NCBI GenBank assembly: GCA_902783755.1
Contig: CACZSC010000105.1
Location: forward strand, 1-5,083
DNA from: an uncultured Ruminococcus sp.
GTDB lineage: Bacteria > Bacillota > Clostridia > Oscillospirales > CAG-272
DNA length: 5,083 nucleotides
Direction of reading: 5' to 3'
The stretch's first letter is position 1; each line of letters starts with the position of its first letter. The position numbers and the translations under genes were made by a program. Under the pieces are notes generated by a model. It worked only from the letters and a program-made list of their open reading frames with translations. It was not told where the DNA came from and searched no databases. This document shows, piece by piece, positions 1-4,899 of this stretch.

Positions 1-281
1 TACTCGTCCACGGTCATATCGGGATAAAGGGGCGGCTGTTCCGGAAGGAACCCGATCAGCTTCTTGGCGTCATCCGGATCCTCGAACATATCTATCCCCG
101 CTATCTTCACCTCGCCGTATGTGGATGACAGGCAGCCGGTTATGATGTTCATGGCCGTCGACTTGCCCGCCCCGTTCGGCCCGAGCAGTCCCACGACCTC
201 GCCCTTCTCTATGCTGAAGCTTATGCCATCCAGGGCATTCTTCGTGCCGTAGTTCTTTACAAGATCTTTTACCTCAATCAT
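1..281 (-). CDS. ABC transporter ATP-binding protein, N-terminal part (3' end beyond window)
   Basis: This is the first 93 codons of an ABC-family ATPase that energises a membrane transporter from the cytoplasmic face. The protein begins MIEVKDLVKNYG, with an A-loop aromatic at Tyr11. Walker A, GPNGAGKST, spans residues 34-42, with the catalytic Lys at about 40. The Q-loop region FLPEQPPLYPDMTVDE has Gln82. The signature motif, Walker B and H-loop lie beyond the window edge. The 'LPEQPPLYPDMTV' type of Q-loop is common in ATPases of ABC-2 exporters and GldA/CcmA-like systems, so an export or gliding-type ABC-2 partner is a reasonable guess, but the permease is not in view. The start is supported by an AGAGGA Shine-Dalgarno about 9-10 nt upstream. 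It lies 60 bp downstream of pgeF on the same strand and probably has its own promoter in that gap. The family is secure; the substrate is unknown. Confidence 0.93.
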   Translation of the reverse strand, partial: MIEVKDLVKNYGTKNALDGISFSIEKGEVVGLLGPNGAGKSTAMNIITGCLSSTYGEVKIAGIDMFEDPDDAKKLIGFLPEQPPLYPDMTVDE

Positions 282-316
282 TTTCCGAGGTCCTCTCTGT
301 ATATTCTTTATCGTAT

Positions 317-345
317 AGTATACCACTGTTTTCCGGAAAAGTCAC
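317..345 (-). promoter_or_regulatory. Candidate extended -10 promoter for the ABC ATPase gene
   Basis: On the minus strand, TATACT (322 to 317) is a 5/6 match to the -10 box. It is preceded by TGG, giving an extended -10 TGGTATACT. A -35-like GTGACT (345 to 340, matching at TGAC) sits 17 nt upstream. Transcription would start near 310, leaving a leader of about 30 nt with the ribosome binding site. The -35 overlaps the pgeF stop codon. This is read from sequence only. Confidence 0.55.
329..340. repeat. Perfect 12-bp palindrome TTTTCCGGAAAA in the candidate promoter spacer
   Basis: TTTTCCGGAAAA is its own reverse complement and lies immediately 3' of the pgeF stop codon. Nearly all of it falls between the proposed -35 and -10 of the ABC gene promoter. 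It has no loop, so it would make a poor RNA hairpin. A dimeric DNA-binding regulator site is possible, but so is chance. Confidence 0.45.
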
Positions 346-1190
346 GGACACCCGTCAGCCGGGCCCGTGCCGGCGATCGCGATCCCCGCGCCCATGGTCC
401 CCCTTTTGCCGCCTGACGCCCTGTGGGAGAAGAACCTGTCCGGGTCGCAGGCCGTGCAGAACGGGGATATGTCTATCCTTGAGTCATCGACCCCCGCCCC
501 GTTCAAAATCTCCACGTTCATGCCGCAGAGGTCCGCCCTGTATTTCCCGTCAGACCCGCTCTTTCTGATATGGCGGGCTGCGAATCCCGGATCCCTCATT
601 TCCGACACCGCGTCGATGAAATCCTGCCTCACTTCATAGCAGCATTCCCGGATATGGGTCCCGACGGCGGCCTTCACCGTGTCTCTGAGACAGCCGAGCT
701 CACACATCCTCTCGACCGCAGCGCCGGCGATCCCGCCTGCGCTGCCCCGCCATCCGGCGTGGACCGCGGCCACCACGAAAGAGCCGTCAGCCTTTGTGCC
801 GCACAGAAGGATCGGAACACAGTCGGCGGTCCTCACCACGGGCATGACTCCCTGCCGGTCGGTGACGAATCCGTCGCAGTCTTCGCCGCATTCCCTAAGG
901 GATCCCTCTCCCCGGTTCTCCGGCCCCACCGTCCTGATCCTCACCGAATGTATCTGGTGAGCAGTAACGAGTGAGGAAGCATCCATCGTGTCTCCCGATA
1001 CCGCCCTGGCGAAGATGCCGAGATTGGCAGTGACGTTCCCGTCGGTATCCCCCAGGTTCCTGGTAAGGTTCAGGGACGCGAGATGGCTTATAGTGCTCAC
1101 CCCTCCCTCTCTCGAGGTGAATCCGTGGACTATGCCGTCAAATCCGTCCAGCAGCGATGATCTGTAAACTATACCGTCCCTGTAGAACAT
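342..1190 (-). CDS. pgeF: PgeF/YfiH family laccase-domain protein (peptidoglycan editing factor / purine nucleoside phosphorylase-like)
   Basis: This is a complete 282-residue member of the Cu-oxidase_4 (YfiH/YlmD/LACC1) family, of typical length. Family members are cytosolic enzymes, reported as purine nucleoside phosphorylase/adenosine deaminase-type enzymes and, in E. coli, as an editing factor that keeps wrong amino acids out of peptidoglycan precursors. All signature blocks are visible: HGFTSREGGVS (22-32), TAHQIHS (76-82), RTADCVPIL (120-128, metal-ligand Cys124), HAGWRG (144-149, His144), CCYEV (183-187), YRADL (217-221) and the C-terminal CTACDPDRFFSHR plus GTMGAGI block (about 245-270). 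The metal-site set of His/Cys/His is therefore intact. The usual 'GP.I' before CCYEV reads GTHI here, a minor variation. The start at 1190 is supported by a GA-rich Shine-Dalgarno (AAGGGA, about 8 nt spacing). The gene is divergent from the cysteine operon. No intrinsic terminator follows it, so read-through into the ABC gene is possible. Confidence 0.95.
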   Translation of the reverse strand: MFYRDGIVYRSSLLDGFDGIVHGFTSREGGVSTISHLASLNLTRNLGDTDGNVTANLGIFARAVSGDTMDASSLVTAHQIHSVRIRTVGPENRGEGSLRECGEDCDGFVTDRQGVMPVVRTADCVPILLCGTKADGSFVVAAVHAGWRGSAGGIAGAAVERMCELGCLRDTVKAAVGTHIRECCYEVRQDFIDAVSEMRDPGFAARHIRKSGSDGKYRADLCGMNVEILNGAGVDDSRIDISPFCTACDPDRFFSHRASGGKRGTMGAGIAIAGTGPADGCP

Positions 1191-1225
1191 ATCCCTCTTC
1201 CCTTCCGTCTGGTTCAGTACCTAGA

Positions 1226-1234
1226 ATTTTATCA
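1226..1234 (-). promoter_or_regulatory. Candidate extended -10 element for pgeF
   Basis: On the minus strand, TGATAAAAT (1234 to 1226) combines an extended -10 TGn with a 5/6 -10 hexamer TAAAAT, about 36 nt upstream of the pgeF start. No good -35 is seen at 16-18 nt spacing; the best is the weak CTGTAT. An extended -10 promoter does not require one, but the call stays tentative. Confidence 0.4.
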
Positions 1235-1255
1235 CAGCTGAGAGGAAAAATACAG

Positions 1256-1284
1256 TTTACATTTCAAAAAAAGTATTGTATAAT
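1256..1284 (+). promoter_or_regulatory. Strong sigma-A type promoter of the cysE operon
   Basis: TTTACA (1256-1261, 5/6 match to TTGACA) and a perfect TATAAT (1279-1284) are separated by exactly 17 nt of A/T-rich spacer. The predicted start of transcription is near 1291, right at the base of the T-box Stem I. A near-consensus promoter fits a gene set controlled mainly after initiation, by the riboswitch. Confidence 0.88.
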
Positions 1285-1440
1285 TGCAGAAACGGCAATG
1301 ACCGGGAAGAAATGAGAGTCAGGGCTCCAAGAGAGCGCCGCGCTGGTGGGAGCGGTGCAGCCTTTTCTCAGCTGTGCGCCCGTGAGCCGGCGGGGCAATT
1401 CCCGCCCGCATGACTGCGTTAAAGGTTCTGAGTGATAAAT

Positions 1441-1467
1441 CAGAGTGGGACCGCGGCAACGCCTCTG
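1441..1467 (+). promoter_or_regulatory. T-box antiterminator helix
   Basis: CAGAG (1441-1445) pairs with CTCTG (1463-1467). A 7-nt bulge, TGGGACC (1446-1452), is where the tRNA NCCA end pairs with TGGN. GCG (1453-1455) then pairs with CGC (1460-1462) across a GCAA loop. This matches the standard T-box antiterminator architecture exactly and uses bases 1460-1467, which are also needed by the terminator, so the two structures exclude each other. Confidence 0.93.
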
Positions 1468-1484
1468 GCAGAGAGGCGTTTTTT
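1458..1484 (+). terminator. Regulated intrinsic terminator of the T-box leader
   Basis: AACGCCTCT (1458-1466) pairs perfectly with AGAGGCGTT (1472-1480) across a 5-nt loop. The T run begins at 1479 (six T, then G, then four T). It lies 26 nt before the cysE start codon. It should form when charged tRNA-Cys is abundant and be displaced by the antiterminator when uncharged tRNA-Cys binds. Confidence 0.95.
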
Positions 1485-1510
1485 GTTTTCATATATCGGG
1501 AGGTTATATT

Positions 1511-2215
1511 ATGTCTGATATCAGGGAGATCACCGTAACACTGACGACAGCTTTCGGAAAAGCTGCCTTCCGTGAGATAAATGCGATAAAGCAGGATATA
1601 GATTCCATATGCGAGAGGGACCCTGCCGCCAGGAACAGTCTTGAGGTCGTCCTTCTGTATTCCGGGCTCCATGCCCTCATCTTCCACAGGATAGCGCACG
1701 CGCTCAACAAAAGGAACATAAAGCTGCCCGCCAGGGCCATCTCCCAGCTGGCAAAGCTCCTGACGGGGATCGAGATCCATCCCGGCGCCACCATAGGAAA
1801 AGGCCTGTTCATAGATCACGGTTCGGGAGTGGTGATCGGGGAGACCGCAGTTATAGGCAACAACTGCACCATCTACCAGGGAGTCACCCTGGGCGGCACC
1901 GGAAAGGAATCCGGCAAGCAGCGCCATCCCATAATCGGCGACAACGTCATGATCGGAGCCGGCGCCAAGATCCTGGGCGGATTCAAAGTCGGGTCCAATT
2001 CGAAGATCGCCGCGGGCGCCGTGGTCCTCCAGGACGTTCCCGAGAACTCCACCGCCGTGGGCATACCGGCCCATATCGTAAAGAGGAACGGCGTCAAGGT
2101 CAATCCCTGCGACGACCTCGACCAGGTGGACATCCCCGACCCTGTCGAGAACGAGATCTCGGCCCTCAAGGCAAGGATCGACGCCCTGGAAAAGAAACTC
2201 TCTTCGGAGGACTGA
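1511..2215 (+). CDS. cysE: Serine O-acetyltransferase (CysE)
   Basis: Transfers acetyl from acetyl-CoA to L-serine, giving O-acetylserine, the first committed step of cysteine synthesis in the cytoplasm. The protein has 234 residues and is the short Bacillota-type form, with an abbreviated N-terminal helical domain. Visible features are ERDPA (35-39, with Asp37 matching the catalytic-site RDPA of E. coli CysE), FHRIAHAL (58-65), and a left-handed beta-helix of hexapeptide repeats from about 87 to 190. That helix contains IEIHPGATIG, FIDHGSGVVIGETA (His103, equivalent to catalytic His158 of E. coli), YQGVTLGGTG and RHPIIGDNV (His139). After about residue 205 comes a predicted coiled-coil tail rich in Glu/Lys, ending in Asp rather than the Ile that binds CysK in enteric and plant enzymes. 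The start at 1511 has GGGAGG (1498-1503) with 7-nt spacing. The in-frame GTG at 1445 lies inside the antiterminator and is rejected. First gene of the operon under T-box control; cysK is not in the window. Confidence 0.97.
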   Translation: MSDIREITVTLTTAFGKAAFREINAIKQDIDSICERDPAARNSLEVVLLYSGLHALIFHRIAHALNKRNIKLPARAISQLAKLLTGIEIHPGATIGKGLFIDHGSGVVIGETAVIGNNCTIYQGVTLGGTGKESGKQRHPIIGDNVMIGAGAKILGGFKVGSNSKIAAGAVVLQDVPENSTAVGIPAHIVKRNGVKVNPCDDLDQVDIPDPVENEISALKARIDALEKKLSSED

Positions 2216-2216
2216 C

Positions 2217-3401
2217 ATGGACAATGCTCCCTCCGGGAAGAAGATAAGAAGGGAAAGGCTGCTCAGGTGGTCCAAGGGCATCCTGACCGCGGCCGGCGCC
2301 CTGCTCCTGTTCCTTCTGCTATCTGTTGCCGTATCGTTCCTGTACAGTTTCATCTGCCTGGCGCAGGGCATATCGGATCCGGGCGAGATCACCGGGCTGG
2401 TAAGCAAGAACGCCCTGCTGCTGAATCTCGTGGTGAACGTTTTCGTCATAATGTTCCTGTTGCTCTTCTCGCTGACCAAGCAGGGCAATCCGGTGAAGCG
2501 GCTCAGGATCTATTCCATAAACCCGGCGAAGATATTCGGTTTCATACTGTTCGGCATATGCCTCAACGTGCTGTTCTCCCTGGGTTTTTCCCTCATACCC
2601 TTTCCGGACACGTGGATCGAAGCCCAGAACGAGGCGTATGAGTCATACTATTCCAACATTTTCATGGCGGTCATAAGCGTGGGACTGGCCACCGGGGTCG
2701 CGGAGGAACTGCTTTTCAGGGCTGCGGTCATATCCCCCCTGAGATCCGCTTTCGGCAGGATCCCGGCCCTCATCATATCATCCCTGGTATTCAGCCTGTT
2801 CCACACCAGCATCATAGCAAAGATATACTCCCTTATCCTCGGGATACTGCTGGGCCTCTTCTTCCTGAGATACGACTCGGTGGTCCCTCCGATACTGATC
2901 CATGCCTCCTTCAACTGCACGAGCTTCGTGCTCGGCATCCTCGACAACGCGAAACGGGAATTCGTGATCATCATCTGCGTTATATCCGCCATAGTGATCG
3001 TCAGGATGTTCGTCTGGCTCTATGTCAGATACCCAGGCTTTTCAGATGTCCTCTTCGACAGGGGAGAACGGCTCCGGCCCGAAGACCCCGAGAAGCAGGT
3101 CATATATGACCGGATACAGGAACTGAGAGAAGGCGAAGAGGAAGTCGACAGAAAAGAACTCGAAGAGCTGAACGAACAGTGGGAGGATCTTCGGAAGAAC
3201 GGAAAGAAAAGAGAAAGCATCGAGCCGGAAGACCCCCGGGATGAGAAGGACAGCCCGGCTGAGGATGTGAGTCCCCTGCAGGATATGCCGCCGGAAGATC
3301 ACGGTAAGGAAACCGGCAGCCCGTCAGACGCGCCGGAGGTCCCCGGAGACGACGGCAGCAACAACAATGAAGAAGGTGAAAACGATGATAAAACTGTATA
3401 A
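2217..3401 (+). CDS. CPBP family intramembrane metalloprotease with long acidic C-terminal tail
   Basis: A 394-residue polytopic membrane protein of the CPBP (CAAX protease and bacteriocin-processing, 'Abi') family, related to Rce1. All three family motifs are intact: EELLFR (163-168, catalytic Glu pair), FSLFH (192-196, His196) and HASFN (229-233, His229 and Asn233). About eight hydrophobic segments are seen, roughly at 22-50, 66-88, 104-129, 147-162, 183-200, 202-217, 222-242 and 248-270. A basic N-terminus (KKIRRERLLRWSK) suggests it faces the cytoplasm. The last 120 residues are unusual: a charged, heptad-like stretch (about 290-330), then a Pro/Glu/Asp/Ser-rich, probably disordered tail. 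GGAGG (2206-2210) with 6-nt spacing supports the start, 1 nt after the cysE stop. The 3' end overlaps cysS by 17 nt. Family membership is sure; the substrate, and why it sits between cysE and cysS, is unknown. Known roles in the family include prenyl-protein or peptide processing and bacteriocin immunity. Confidence 0.93.
   Translation: MDNAPSGKKIRRERLLRWSKGILTAAGALLLFLLLSVAVSFLYSFICLAQGISDPGEITGLVSKNALLLNLVVNVFVIMFLLLFSLTKQGNPVKRLRIYSINPAKIFGFILFGICLNVLFSLGFSLIPFPDTWIEAQNEAYESYYSNIFMAVISVGLATGVAEELLFRAAVISPLRSAFGRIPALIISSLVFSLFHTSIIAKIYSLILGILLGLFFLRYDSVVPPILIHASFNCTSFVLGILDNAKREFVIIICVISAIVIVRMFVWLYVRYPGFSDVLFDRGERLRPEDPEKQVIYDRIQELREGEEEVDRKELEELNEQWEDLRKNGKKRESIEPEDPRDEKDSPAEDVSPLQDMPPEDHGKETGSPSDAPEVPGDDGSNNNEEGENDDKTV
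3373..3378 (+). promoter_or_regulatory. Ribosome binding site that sets the cysS start
   Basis: AAGGTG, inside the 3' end of the protease gene, lies 6 nt before ATG 3385. The alternative in-frame ATG at 3367 is preceded by GCAACAACA with no Shine-Dalgarno, and would add six residues before the usual MIKLYNS start of the family. ATG 3385 is therefore preferred. Confidence 0.75.
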
Positions 3402-4848
3402 CAGCCTCACCAGGACGAAAGACGAATTCATCACCCATGAGCCCGGCAGATGCACCATGTACACCTGCGGTCCCACGGTATATCATTTCGCCCATATCGG
3501 CAATCTCCGCACCTACATGATGGAGGACGTGCTCGAAAAGGCTCTGAGATATCTGGGGCTGGACGTGAAGAGATGCATGAACATCACGGACGTGGGCCAT
3601 CTCACCAGCGACGCCGACACCGGCGAGGACAAGATGCTCAAGGGAGCCAGGCGCGAACACAAGACCGTGATGCAGATCGCGGAGTACTACACGGACGCGT
3701 TCTTCAAAGACTGCGGGAAGCTTAATATCGCCATCCCAGAATACGTGGTCCCGGCCACATCCAGGATAGCGGACTTCATCGAGATGATAGAAGTGCTCAT
3801 AGAAAAAGGCTATGCCTACATTGCTGAAGGAAACGTCTATTTCGACACGTCTAAGCTTGATGAGTATTACGTGTTCAACAGGCACGAGGCCGAGAACCTC
3901 GAGGTCGGCGTCAGAGAAGGCGTCGAGGAAGACACGGCCAAGAAGAACAAGACCGACTTCGTCCTGTGGTTCACCAAGTCGAAATTCGAGGACCAGGAGC
4001 TGAAATGGGACAGTCCCTGGGGCACCGGATATCCGGGATGGCACATAGAGTGCTCCGCCATATCCGTAAAGACCCTCGGCGAATATCTGGACATCCACTG
4101 CGGAGGCATCGACAACGCCTTCCCGCATCACACGAACGAGATCGCCCAGAGCGAGGCATATCTCGGCCACAAGTGGTGCCCCCAGTGGTTCCATGTGCTC
4201 CACCTGAACACTTCATCCGGGAAGATGTCAAAATCATCCGGAGAATTCCTGACCCTGTCGCTGCTTGAGGAAAAGGGATACGATCCGCTGGTCTACAGGT
4301 TCTTCTGCATGCAGTCCCATTACAGAAAATCCCTCGTATTCTCCTGGGAGGGACTGGACGGAGCGGCCGCGGCGTACGGCAAGCTGGTCGCAAGGATCGC
4401 CGCCCTGAAGCCCGGAGGCACGGCCGACGAAGAGGCCGCAGCGCCTTTGAGGTCGTCGTTCGTCTCGGCGCTTGAGAACGACCTCAACACTTCCCTTGCA
4501 GTAACGGCGCTGTACGATGTCCTGAAATCCGGAATTGACGACGCCACCAAGCTGGCCCTCATATCAGAGTTCGACAGCGTCCTTTCACTCGGGCTGATAA
4601 AGGCCGCCGAGACTGCAAGGAAAGCCGCGGAAAAGAAGGCGCAGACCGAATCATCGGCTGAATTCACCGTCACCTGCGGCAGGGAAGGCGCAGAGCCTGC
4701 CCTCATTGAGGAAGTCAAAGGTCTCCTTCTTGAAAGAGCCGAAGCCAAGAAGAACAGAGACTTCGCGAAAGCTGATGAAATACGCAGCAGGCTGACAGAA
4801 ATGGGCATCTCCATAACAGACTCGAAAAACGGAGTGTCCTGGTCCTGA
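3385..4848 (+). CDS. cysS: Cysteine--tRNA ligase (CysRS)
   Basis: A class I aminoacyl-tRNA synthetase that charges tRNA-Cys with cysteine using ATP. The 487-residue protein is full length for the family. It begins MIKLYNSLTRTK and carries YTCGPTVYHFAHIGN (26-40, zinc ligand Cys28 and the HIGH-type motif HIGN at 37-40). Further features are GYPGWHIECSA (215-225, Cys223), GGIDNAFPHHTNEIAQS (240-256, His248 and Glu252 completing the zinc site) and GKMSKSSG (279-286, KMSKS loop at 280-284). HHTNE replaces the HHENE of the E. coli type, as in many anaerobe CysRS. The C-terminal part (about 320-487) is the helical DALR-type/anticodon-recognition region, with an Ala/Lys-rich connector around 405-425. 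It is the last gene of the T-box operon, so its product closes the feedback loop by lowering uncharged tRNA-Cys. It overlaps the preceding gene by 17 nt and is followed by a strong terminator. A start at 3367 is possible but less likely. Confidence 0.98.
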   Translation: MIKLYNSLTRTKDEFITHEPGRCTMYTCGPTVYHFAHIGNLRTYMMEDVLEKALRYLGLDVKRCMNITDVGHLTSDADTGEDKMLKGARREHKTVMQIAEYYTDAFFKDCGKLNIAIPEYVVPATSRIADFIEMIEVLIEKGYAYIAEGNVYFDTSKLDEYYVFNRHEAENLEVGVREGVEEDTAKKNKTDFVLWFTKSKFEDQELKWDSPWGTGYPGWHIECSAISVKTLGEYLDIHCGGIDNAFPHHTNEIAQSEAYLGHKWCPQWFHVLHLNTSSGKMSKSSGEFLTLSLLEEKGYDPLVYRFFCMQSHYRKSLVFSWEGLDGAAAAYGKLVARIAALKPGGTADEEAAAPLRSSFVSALENDLNTSLAVTALYDVLKSGIDDATKLALISEFDSVLSLGLIKAAETARKAAEKKAQTESSAEFTVTCGREGAEPALIEEVKGLLLERAEAKKNRDFAKADEIRSRLTEMGISITDSKNGVSWS

Positions 4849-4862
4849 CCATAAAAAATATG

Positions 4863-4899
4863 ACGCCCAGAGAGTTTGAACCGCTCTCTGGGCGTTTTT
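4863..4899. terminator. Strong intrinsic terminator between convergent cysS and rluA-type gene, probably bidirectional
   Basis: ACGCCCAGAGAG (4863-4874) and CTCTCTGGGCGT (4884-4895) form a perfect 12-bp stem with a 9-nt loop, followed by TTTTT (4895-4899) on the plus strand. It begins 14 nt after the cysS stop. Read on the minus strand, the same stem directly follows the pseudouridine synthase stop codon, and a T run (complement of A 4853-4858) comes 4 nt past the stem, so it can plausibly serve both genes. Confidence 0.95.

Larger units (their letters stand above)
1291..1484 (+). ncRNA. T-box riboswitch leader, tRNA-Cys responsive (specifier TGC)
   Basis: A cis-acting RNA that binds tRNA and controls transcription termination by the tRNA's charging state. 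Stem I closes with CGGC (1293-1296) against GCCG (1386-1389), followed by a K-turn-like TGA/TGA internal loop and CGGG (1303-1306) with CCCG (1379-1382). The specifier loop lies below TGAGA (1313-1317)/TCTCA (1366-1370). Within it, TGC (1375-1377), followed by a purine, reads as a Cys codon. The distal part has GGCT/AGCC, GCGCC/GGTGC, the AGAGAGC bulge (1330-1336) and the GCTGGTGGGAG terminal loop (1342-1352), the canonical tRNA-elbow binding module. Two hairpins follow (1389-1406 and 1407-1418). The T-box core TGGGACCGCG (1446-1455) is the tRNA 3'-end bulge. The Cys assignment is supported independently by cysE and cysS downstream. The first base of the T-box bulge variable position is G rather than the A expected for tRNA-Cys U73. 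Confidence 0.96.

Noticed and set aside
64..252. A 62-codon plus-strand open frame near the left edge
   Set aside because: It is exactly antisense to the Walker A region of the ABC ATPase and has no recognisable features.
1389..1418. Possible independent intrinsic terminator (GGCGGG/CCCGCC stem) in the leader
   Set aside because: It is not followed by a T run. It fits as a T-box Stem II/III hairpin between Stem I and the antiterminator.
1445..1510. N-terminal extension of CysE from GTG 1445
   Set aside because: It would translate the antiterminator and terminator. The ATG at 1511 has a GGGAGG ribosome binding site at 7 nt and gives the normal CysE start.
1319..2488. A 389-codon open frame on the minus strand across the T-box, cysE and the CPBP gene start
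   Set aside because: It is antisense to a complete riboswitch and cysE with all catalytic motifs. The translated product resembles no known domain, and the openness reflects GC-rich codon bias.
3367..3384. cysS start at ATG 3367
   Set aside because: There is no Shine-Dalgarno before it, while ATG 3385 has AAGGTG at 6 nt and gives the conserved MIKLYNS start.
3036..3401. CPBP tail as a frameshifted or fused separate gene
   Set aside because: The frame stays open from the last membrane helix to the stop with similar base use. No start codon with a ribosome binding site marks a separate gene, so a genuine tail is simpler.
3100..4203. A 367-codon open frame on the minus strand across the CPBP and cysS genes
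   Set aside because: It lies opposite strongly conserved CysRS motifs (zinc site, HIGH) and has no plausible ribosome binding site or domain. It is a shadow of cysS.
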